Made by a program: the position numbers and the translations under genes. A stretch of 14,576 bases of DNA from Gemmatimonadota bacterium (GTDB lineage Bacteria; Gemmatimonadota; Gemmatimonadetes; JACCXV01; JAHWKZ01), in assembly GCA_019347645.1 (NCBI GenBank), contig JAHWKZ010000026.1, positions 1 to 14,576 on the forward strand. The letters run 5' to 3'. Shown here piece by piece: positions 5,457 through 10,697 of this stretch. Positions within the stretch are counted from its first letter, which is position 1. Every line of letters starts with the position of its first letter. The notes under the pieces were generated by a model. That model had not been told where the DNA came from and ran no database searches. It saw nothing but the letters and a program-made list of their open reading frames with translations.

Positions 5457-6971
5457 TCAGGAGCCGGGGCCGTCCGAGGCAGCCCCGGCCGGCGCGGCGG
5501 CGTCGGCTCGAGGGGGACGACCGCTGCCCGTATCGGAGTCGGCCGGCCACCGTGGCGACTCGCGGTGGGTCAGGACGACCCGGACGCCGGGGAAGCGCTC
5601 CTCGAGCCAGCGAGCGAGCCGCTCGGCCAGGTAGACGGAGCGGTGCTGGCCGCCGGTGCAGCCGTACGCCACCGACAGCTCGGAGAAGCCACGCTCGAGA
5701 TAGGTCTCGACCTGGGCGCCGACCAGCTCCCGGGTCCGCTCCCAGTACGCCTCCAGCTCGGGGACCGCCTCGAGCCATTCGACGACCTCCCGGTCGCGGC
5801 CGCTCACCCCCCTGTAGGCGTCCTCACGCCCCGGGTTCGGAAGCGCGCGGCAGTCGAACACGAAGCCGCCTCCGTGCCCGGTCTCGTAGCCCGGATAGCC
5901 GTGCCTGTAGCTGAAGCTGGTCAGCCGAACGGTCAGCCCCTCGAACGGATCCTCGTCGGGCTCGGGCGCCCAGCGATCGACGATTCGGCGGAACACCGTC
6001 TCGATCTCTGGGAGCTCGAGCGGCATCCCGTCGTCGAGGATGCCCTCGATGTTCGCCGCGGCGTACGGGACGCTCCTCAGGAACCCGGGCTTGCGCTCGA
6101 AGAACCCGCGGTAGCCGTAGGCGCCCATCGCCTGCACGATGCGAACGACGACGTAGCCGCCCCACCGTTCCAGGAACCCGGCGCGGTCGAACCGCGTGCG
6201 CTCGGCGAGGGCGTCGAGGTAATGCCCGAGGAGCCGCCCGCGCGCCTCCTCGGGCAGATCCGCCTTGGCGTCGTAGAGCAGCGAGGCGAGGTCGTACTGT
6301 CGCGCTCCGCGACGGCCGCCCTGGTAGTCGATGAAGCGCGGCTCCCCGTCGACCAGCATGACGTTCCGGCTCTGGAAGTCGCGGTAGAGGAAGGAGTCGA
6401 TCTCGGCCTCGAGCAGGAAGTCGGCGAGAGCCTCGAAGTCGCGCTCGAGCCGCGCCTCGTGGAACGGCACGTGGGCGAGCTTCAGGAAGTGGTACTTGAA
6501 GTAGTTGAGGTCCCACAGGATCGATCGCCGGTCGAAGGCCGTGTGGGGGTAGGCCAGGTCGTAGTCGACCACCCGATGGCCATCGACCTGGAAGCGGGGG
6601 AGGATCTCCACCACCCTCCGGTAGATGGCCTCGATCGAGCTCGGGAAGCGTCCCGACGACCCGGCTCGCGCCGCCCCGAGGGCGTCGAAGAGCGTCGTGT
6701 CGCCGAGATCCTCCATGAGCCAGACGCCCGCCTTCTCGTCGGCGGCCACGATCTCGGGCACCGGCAGCTCGATCGAGCGGAACGCCTCGGAGAAGGCGAG
6801 AAAGGCGCGATTCTCCTCGCTCTCGGGACCGAAGGCGCCGACGAGGGTCGAGCCGTCGTTGCCGACCAGCCGCCAGTAGCGGCGCTGCGAACCGTCGGCC
6901 GCGACCTCCTCGATCGCCTCCGGCCGCCGGCCGAAGCGAGCTTCGTAGAGGTGGAGGACGGGGGCGTGCAT
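5457..6971 (-). CDS. AmgK-like sugar kinase fused to a RapZ C-terminal domain
   Basis: The 504-residue protein has two parts. Residues about 1-335 form an aminoglycoside-phosphotransferase fold like AmgK, the anomeric kinase that phosphorylates MurNAc and GlcNAc at C1. The catalytic loop is LYRDFQSRN (Y197, D199, N203), with Tyr where most relatives have His, and the magnesium Asp is in PRFIDYQGG (D215). Residues about 346-471 are a RapZ C-terminal domain: TSFSYRHGYP, GGGFVFDCRALPNPG and YGCTGGQHRSVYLAERLA. In RapZ of enterobacteria this domain binds glucosamine-6-phosphate. The last ~28 residues are an Ala/Pro-rich tail. The N-terminal RapZ P-loop is absent. Kinase-RapZ fusions next to a nucleotidyltransferase are, as I recall, common in Bacteroidetes. 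The MurU-like gene lies one base downstream. Amino-sugar sensing is plausible but unproven. Confidence 0.88.
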   Translation of the reverse strand: MHAPVLHLYEARFGRRPEAIEEVAADGSQRRYWRLVGNDGSTLVGAFGPESEENRAFLAFSEAFRSIELPVPEIVAADEKAGVWLMEDLGDTTLFDALGAARAGSSGRFPSSIEAIYRRVVEILPRFQVDGHRVVDYDLAYPHTAFDRRSILWDLNYFKYHFLKLAHVPFHEARLERDFEALADFLLEAEIDSFLYRDFQSRNVMLVDGEPRFIDYQGGRRGARQYDLASLLYDAKADLPEEARGRLLGHYLDALAERTRFDRAGFLERWGGYVVVRIVQAMGAYGYRGFFERKPGFLRSVPYAAANIEGILDDGMPLELPEIETVFRRIVDRWAPEPDEDPFEGLTVRLTSFSYRHGYPGYETGHGGGFVFDCRALPNPGREDAYRGVSGRDREVVEWLEAVPELEAYWERTRELVGAQVETYLERGFSELSVAYGCTGGQHRSVYLAERLARWLEERFPGVRVVLTHRESPRWPADSDTGSGRPPRADAAAPAGAASDGPGS

Positions 6972-6978
6972 GGGTACG

Positions 6979-7008
6979 AAGGTACCGGCTCGGGACGGCG
7001 GATGCGAA
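6979..7008 (-). promoter_or_regulatory. Promoter of the kinase-nucleotidyltransferase pair, near-leaderless
   Basis: Read on the minus strand, TTCGCA (7008-7003) and TACCTT (6984-6979) are 18 bases apart, and the ATG at 6971 lies seven bases beyond the -10. The predicted start of transcription is 6972. The box is part of CCGGTACCTT, a ten-base sequence also found exactly at the alaS -10. It lies in the 51 bases after the GST gene, so the pair need not depend on the GST promoter. Confidence 0.45.
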
Positions 7009-7022
7009 GCGTGGGCGGAGGC

Positions 7023-8024
7023 CTACCGGCCGAACGCTCCGAGCGCCGAGGATCCCGCGACCGCACCCGCCGGGCCGAGCGAGGCCCGGTCGTGGGCGGC
7101 GTCCAGGTCGAGCGCGGGGCCCTTGGGGACGATCCCCTTCGGATTCAGGGTGCGGTGGGTCCCGTAGTAGTGCCGCTTGATATGGTCGAAGTTCACCGTC
7201 GCGGCCACGCCCGGCTGCTGGTAGAGGTCACGGAGATAGGGCCACAGGCTCGGGTAGTCGACGATCCGACGCAGGTTGCACTTGAAGTGGGTGTGGTAGA
7301 CGGTGTCGAAGCGGATCAGCGTGGTGAACAGGCGCCAGTCGGCCTCCGTCTGACGGTTTCCGACCAGCCACCGGGCTCCCTCGAGCCGCGCGTCCAGCCA
7401 ATCGAGGGCCTCGAACAGGGCATCGAAAGCCTCGTCGTACGCCGCCTGGGTGGTGGCGAAGCCGGTCTGGTAGACGCCGTCGTTCACGTGTCGATAGACA
7501 CGATCGTTGACCGCGTCGATCTCCTCTCGGAGCTCCTCGGGGTAGAAGTCGGGCGCTTCCGGATTCGCCCACTCGTCGAACTCGACGTTCAGCATCCGGA
7601 TGATTTCGGCGGATTCGTTGTTGACGATCGTCTTCCGATCGGTGTCCCACAGGACCGGTACGGTCACCCGTCCGTCGAAGGCCGGGTCGGTGGCGGCGTA
7701 CGCCTCGGCAAGGAAGTTGAATCCTTCGACCTCGTCCTTGCCGTGGTCCTCTCCCTCCCGGAAGCGCCATCCCTTCTCGTCGCGGATCGGATCGACGACG
7801 GTCATGCCGATCGCCTCCTCGAGCCCCTCGAAGCGGCGGAACAGGATGGTGCGGTGGGCCCACGGACACGCCCACGAGACGTAGAGGTGGTAGCGGCCGG
7901 CCGCGGCGGGAAATCCAGAGGAGCCGTCCGCGGTCACCCGGTTCCGGAACGGGCTCTCCTGACGGACCCAGCGCCCCCGCTCGTCGCTCTCGCGTGGGAA
8001 CTCGGCATCCGTGGCGTCGCTCAT
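7023..8024 (-). CDS. Glutathionyl-hydroquinone reductase-like GST (Xi class)
   Basis: The 333-residue protein matches the length of the YqjG/ECM4 (Xi) glutathione transferases, which use a cysteine to reduce glutathionylated hydroquinones in the cytoplasm. The active-site segment is YVSWACPWAHR, with nucleophile C53. Further matches include TVPVLWDTDRKTIVNNESAEI (thiol-binding Pro and Glu-Ser pair), the all-helical half with LVGNRQTEADWRLFTTLIRFD, HFKCNLRRIVDYP, and the family-typical end HYYGTHRTLNPKGIVPKGP. The ATG at 8024 has AAGGAG (8034-8029) four bases upstream and is a good start, although the reading frame stays open further upstream by chance. The thiol cofactor cannot be read from sequence: in a host lacking glutathione, mycothiol or another thiol would be used. 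It is followed by the kinase/nucleotidyltransferase pair on the same strand. Confidence 0.93.
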   Translation of the reverse strand: MSDATDAEFPRESDERGRWVRQESPFRNRVTADGSSGFPAAAGRYHLYVSWACPWAHRTILFRRFEGLEEAIGMTVVDPIRDEKGWRFREGEDHGKDEVEGFNFLAEAYAATDPAFDGRVTVPVLWDTDRKTIVNNESAEIIRMLNVEFDEWANPEAPDFYPEELREEIDAVNDRVYRHVNDGVYQTGFATTQAAYDEAFDALFEALDWLDARLEGARWLVGNRQTEADWRLFTTLIRFDTVYHTHFKCNLRRIVDYPSLWPYLRDLYQQPGVAATVNFDHIKRHYYGTHRTLNPKGIVPKGPALDLDAAHDRASLGPAGAVAGSSALGAFGR

Positions 8025-8189
8025 CGGGCTCCTTCGGCTGGAGAGCCGGGGACAGGGAATACTACGTCCGGAACGGTAGCGGAGCGCCGGCTCGTCCGCC
8101 GTCGGATGGCTGACGTATCCGGGGAACTCCGGCGGACGTCGCCGGTACCGAAGGAGGAGCCTTCTTCGCCACCCCCTCGGAGGAGATCG
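8025..8189. promoter_or_regulatory. Divergent intergenic region of GST and lipoprotein genes
   Basis: These 165 bases must carry the start signals of two divergent genes. On the minus strand a TAGTAT box (8064-8059) could be the GST -10, but no convincing -35 lies at the right distance, and the AAGGAG ribosome-binding site is at 8034-8029. On the plus strand GGAGGAG (8179-8185) is a strong ribosome-binding site for the lipoprotein; no convincing -10 was found. No hairpin, operator palindrome or small gene is evident. Confidence 0.45.
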
Positions 8190-8552
8190 ATGAAATCGGC
8201 CCATTCCCGACCCGCCATGCTCGCACGCGCCGCCGCGCTCTCGATCCTCGTCCTCGGCTTCACCGCCGGATGCCGGGGAACGGTGCCGATCGGCGAGCTC
8301 CTCGACGATCCCGGTCGCTACGACGGCGAGACGGTCCGGGTGAAGGGGCGCGTCACCGAGTCGGTCGGGGCGCTCGGCTACGGGGGCTACCGGATCCAGG
8401 ACGGGACCGGGACGCTCAACGTCGTGAGCCGCGGACGCGGCGCCCCCACCGAGGGCGCGCGGGTGGGGATCGAAGGCATCTTCCACAGCGTCTTCACGTT
8501 CGGGAATCGCAGCGAAGCCGTGCTCGAGGAGCGGGACCGGTTCGATCCCTGA
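8190..8552 (+). CDS. Small OB-fold-like lipoprotein
   Basis: The 120-residue protein opens with a charged N-terminus, a hydrophobic helix (about 11-24) and TAG-C28, a plausible though non-ideal lipobox, because Thr rather than Leu sits at -3. Cys28 would be lipid-modified and the mature part anchored outside the cytoplasmic membrane. The rest (about 30-120) resembles an OB-fold of the DNA-/ligand-binding lipoprotein type: IGELLDDPGRYDGETVRVKGRV, YGGYRIQDGTGTLNVVSRG, and GIFHSVFTFGNRSEAVLEERDR. The DPxxYDGxxVxVxGxV pattern is common in such periplasmic proteins of unknown role. GGAGGAG lies four bases before ATG. It starts a plus-strand run of genes, 100 bases ahead of the Mth938-like gene. 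Function not known. Confidence 0.8.
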   Translation: MKSAHSRPAMLARAAALSILVLGFTAGCRGTVPIGELLDDPGRYDGETVRVKGRVTESVGALGYGGYRIQDGTGTLNVVSRGRGAPTEGARVGIEGIFHSVFTFGNRSEAVLEERDRFDP

Positions 8553-8651
8553 GTTCGAGCGACGGGACGTCCGCCGGCGGGCTGCGAGCGGGGGCGTCGG
8601 CTGATACGTTTCCCGAGAGATGGACGCCGAGAGATCGGGAGGAGGACCGCG

Positions 8652-9023
8652 ATGATGGAAAGGTCGCCGAGGATCGAGGACCTCGACTGGGGCCGCCTGG
8701 CCGTGGAGGGGCGCGAGGCGCCCTACAAGGACGCGAAGCTGTGGCCCGGGGGCTCGCGCGAATGGGACTGGAACGAGACCGGCACGCGCCACGTACCGGG
8801 CGTCCAGCCGGCCGACGTCGAGGAGGTCGTCGAGCACGGCGCCGAGGTGGTGGTCCTGGGCCGGGGCATCCTGGGGGCGCTGCGGGTGAAGGACGAGACG
8901 CTGGAGGCGCTGGAGCGGGCGGGTGTGGAGGTGCACGTGGCGAAGACCGAGGAGGCCGTCCGGCGATACAACGAGCTCCGCGAGGCGCGGCCGACCGGCG
9001 GCCTCTTCCACACGACCTGCTGA
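8652..9023 (+). CDS. Mth938-like domain protein (DUF498)
   Basis: The 123-residue protein is a single Mth938-like domain, a small alpha/beta fold of unknown biochemical role found across bacteria, archaea and eukaryotes. It shows the family stretches DAKLWPGGSREWDWNETGTRH, PGVQPADVEEVVEHGAEVVVLGRGILG, VEVHVAKTEEAVRRYNEL and the C-terminal GGLFHTTC. AGGAGG (8640-8645) lies six bases before ATG 8652; an ATG at 8655 is nine bases away. The stop codon TGA overlaps the ribosome-binding site of msrA, so the two genes are coupled. A possible 11-codon reading frame (8620-8655) ends over its start codon. Confidence 0.9.
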   Translation: MMERSPRIEDLDWGRLAVEGREAPYKDAKLWPGGSREWDWNETGTRHVPGVQPADVEEVVEHGAEVVVLGRGILGALRVKDETLEALERAGVEVHVAKTEEAVRRYNELREARPTGGLFHTTC

Positions 9024-9032
9024 GGAGGTTCC

Positions 9033-9512
9033 ATGGGCGAGCGGACGGCCACTTTCGCGGCGGGGTGCTTCTGGGGCATCGAAACGGCGTTCCGGGAGGT
9101 CGAAGGGGTGGTGGACGCGGAGGTCGGCTACACGGGCGGGAGCACCGAGGAGCCCACCTACGAGCAGGTGTGCACGGGCCGGACGGGGCACGCCGAGGCG
9201 GTGCGGGTCGTCTACGACCCGGAGCGGGTCTCCTACGAAGCGCTCCTGAGCGTCTTCTGGCGGATCCACGATCCCACCCAGCGCGACCGTCAGGGACCTG
9301 ACGTCGGGACCCAGTACCGGTCGGCTATCTTCGTTCACGACGAGGACCAACGGAGGGCGGCCGAGAGCTCGAAGACCGATCTCGATCGGTCGGGTCGGCT
9401 CTCCCGACCGGTGGCCACGGAGATCGAGGACGCGGGGCCGTTCTGGCGCGCGGAGGAGTATCACCAGCGCTACCTGGAGAAGCGAGGTCGGGGAGGATGC
9501 CGCATCCCGTGA
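9033..9512 (+). CDS. msrA: Peptide-methionine (S)-S-oxide reductase MsrA
   Basis: MsrA reduces methionine-S-sulfoxide in proteins and free methionine, using a catalytic cysteine regenerated by thioredoxin. The 159-residue length is normal. The active site is AAGCFWGIE with catalytic C12; GYTGGSTEEPTYEQVCTGRTGHAEAVRVVYDP (about 33-64), HDPTQRDRQGPDVGTQYRSAIF and EYHQRYLEK follow, all family signatures. C156 near the C-terminus is the likely resolving cysteine. AGGAGG (9023-9028) starts inside the stop of the Mth938-like gene, four bases before ATG, which indicates coupling. Several neighbours are stress-related (PspC, GST-like protein divergent upstream). Confidence 0.97.
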   Translation: MGERTATFAAGCFWGIETAFREVEGVVDAEVGYTGGSTEEPTYEQVCTGRTGHAEAVRVVYDPERVSYEALLSVFWRIHDPTQRDRQGPDVGTQYRSAIFVHDEDQRRAAESSKTDLDRSGRLSRPVATEIEDAGPFWRAEEYHQRYLEKRGRGGCRIP

Positions 9513-9570
9513 CCGGGACCGCGGGCGGCGGGACGCGGAGGGACGGAATCCAGCGAATCGAGGAGAAGCG

Positions 9571-9801
9571 ATGGTCGACATCGGAAGCCCCCCACTGAGA
9601 CGCAGCCGGGAACGTCGGGTCGTCGCCGGCGTGCTGGGTGGAATCGCCGAGCACTACGACCTGAACGTGACGATTCTGAGGGTGGTGTACGTGATCGGCT
9701 CGATCGCGTCGGCGGCGTTTCCGGGGACGATCGTCTACATCGTCCTCTGGCTGCTGATCCCGGCGCGGAAGCCCGGCGAGCCGACGCCGGTCCGCGCCTG
9801 A
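9571..9801 (+). CDS. PspC-domain small membrane protein
   Basis: The 76-residue protein consists essentially of one PspC domain. The hallmark RRVVAGVLGGIAEHYDLNVTILRVVYV (about residues 14-40) precedes one hydrophobic segment ending in IVLWLLIPARK. PspC proteins sit in the cytoplasmic membrane and take part in envelope-stress responses, often as partners of a sensor or anti-sigma-like protein; this minimal form has no extra domain. GAGGAG lies five bases before ATG, 58 bases after msrA. The stop TGA overlaps the next ATG by one base, so the following gene is coupled. Confidence 0.92.
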   Translation: MVDIGSPPLRRSRERRVVAGVLGGIAEHYDLNVTILRVVYVIGSIASAAFPGTIVYIVLWLLIPARKPGEPTPVRA

Positions 9802-10100
9802 TGTTCGGCGCGATGTTCGGTGCGAGGAAGCGCCACCGCCGGCGCCTCGTCTGGCGGGGCGTCGCTGCGGGCGCCGCGGCCCTGGCGGCCCTGGCCGGTC
9901 GTCAGGGGGCGCGGGCAGCCTGGCGCAAGGCGATGAACGAGGAACCACCCGACAACCCGGCCCGACCCGGCGTCTCCTGGAGGCAGGCGCTCACGTGGAC
10001 CGCCGGGGTCGCCCTGGCGGGCGGGGTGATGCGGGTCGTGGCCCGGCGGCTGACCGCGTCGGGGTGGCGAAAGGCCACCGACGAAGACCCTCCTGAATGA
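9801..10100 (+). CDS. DUF4235 membrane protein
   Basis: The 99-residue protein has two hydrophobic stretches (about 20-33 and 66-84), a basic N-terminus (GARKRHRRR) and the DUF4235 pattern AWRKAMNEEPPDNP ... VSWRQALTWTAGVALAGGVMRVVARR. The WRKA..EPP element recurs at the end as GWRKATDEDPPE, suggesting an internally duplicated helix-plus-loop. DUF4235 proteins are mostly known from actinobacteria and their function is not established. The gene starts on the last base of the pspC stop and its end overlaps the recX start (ATGA), so it is locked into one operon with both. Confidence 0.8.
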   Translation: MFGAMFGARKRHRRRLVWRGVAAGAAALAALAGRQGARAAWRKAMNEEPPDNPARPGVSWRQALTWTAGVALAGGVMRVVARRLTASGWRKATDEDPPE

Positions 10101-10600
10101 CGGCCCCGGAAGCCCGCGAGCGGGTGAAGTCGCGGGCCCTGGACCTGCTCGCCCGCCGCGAGCATTCGGTCAAGGAGCTGGGCGAGAAGCTCGCCCGGCG
10201 GATGGAGGCCGCACCCGAAGTCGTGCGTGAAGTGGTCGAGGAGCTGGCGGACAAGGGTCTGGTCTCCGACGAGCGGTACGCGGAGGCCCATGCCCGCGAC
10301 GCCGTGAGGCTCAAGCCCCGGGCGGAGCGGAAGCTGGTCTCCGAGCTCGTGGAGCGGGGGGTGCCCGCCCGGGTCGCCGCCCGGGCCGTGGCCGGGGCGT
10401 TCGCCGACGAGGAGGTGGACGACCGCGCCCTGGCCATCCGGCTCGCAGACCGGTACCGCGGCCGCCTGGGGGGGGAGTCGACGGAGACGCAGTGGCGGCG
10501 GCTCGCCGGCTATCTCCAGCGGCGCGGATTCGACAACGCGCTGATCTACGACGTCTGCGAGGAGATGCTGCCCGAGCCGGATCGAAGCCGGGAGGGGTGA
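10097..10600 (+). CDS. recX: Recombination regulator RecX
   Basis: RecX binds RecA filaments and limits their growth. The 167-residue protein has the usual three-helix repeat layout: SRALDLLARREHSVKELGEKLARR (about 13-36), VVEELADKGLVSDERYAEAHARD (46-68) and LVSELVERGVPARVAARAV in the centre, ending with a third repeat (WRRLAGYLQRRGFDNALIYDVCEEM). The start ATG overlaps the DUF4235 stop in an ATGA, so translation is coupled. recA, the usual upstream partner, is not in the window: here PspC and DUF4235 occupy that place. The downstream neighbour alaS recalls the recA-recX-alaS order in proteobacteria, with a separate promoter in between. Confidence 0.93.
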   Translation: MTAPEARERVKSRALDLLARREHSVKELGEKLARRMEAAPEVVREVVEELADKGLVSDERYAEAHARDAVRLKPRAERKLVSELVERGVPARVAARAVAGAFADEEVDDRALAIRLADRYRGRLGGESTETQWRRLAGYLQRRGFDNALIYDVCEEMLPEPDRSREG

Positions 10601-10623
10601 CGCCGAGGCTCGTCGATGGCCCG

Positions 10624-10645
10624 GCCCGGGACGTTCTTCCCGGGC
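10624..10645 (+). terminator. GC-rich hairpin between recX and alaS
   Basis: GCCCGGGA and TCCCGGGC form a perfect 8-base stem around a 6-base loop (CGTTCT). No T tract follows, so it is at best a pause or Rho-assisted end of the recX transcript; the alaS promoter begins 13 bases further on. Confidence 0.45.
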
Positions 10646-10657
10646 GACCTATCGTGC

Positions 10658-10687
10658 GTGACAACGCGAGGCCGCCCCCGGTACCTT
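10658..10687 (+). promoter_or_regulatory. Promoter of alaS, short leader
   Basis: GTGACA (10658-10663, five of six consensus bases) and TACCTT (10682-10687) are separated by 18 bases. Transcription should start near 10694, leaving about four untranslated bases before ATG 10698, and no Shine-Dalgarno is present. The -10 lies in CCGGTACCTT, identical to the sequence at the minus-strand kinase promoter. Confidence 0.55.
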
Positions 10688-10697
10688 TCCCCGCTCC

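Noticed and set aside
8141..8148. A further GCCGGTACC resembling the shared -10 decamer.
   Set aside because: It continues with GA rather than TT, lies away from a start codon and has no matching -35.
5301..8552. A very long open frame on the plus strand, over a thousand codons, covering three minus-strand genes.
   Set aside because: It is antisense to the nucleotidyltransferase, kinase and GST genes, has no domain-like content there, and only its last 120 residues are the real lipoprotein; high GC keeps such frames open.
8025..9581. N-terminal extension of the GST frame on the minus strand across the lipoprotein-MsrA genes.
   Set aside because: The extension is antisense to well-supported genes, and a ribosome-binding site sits in front of ATG 8024.
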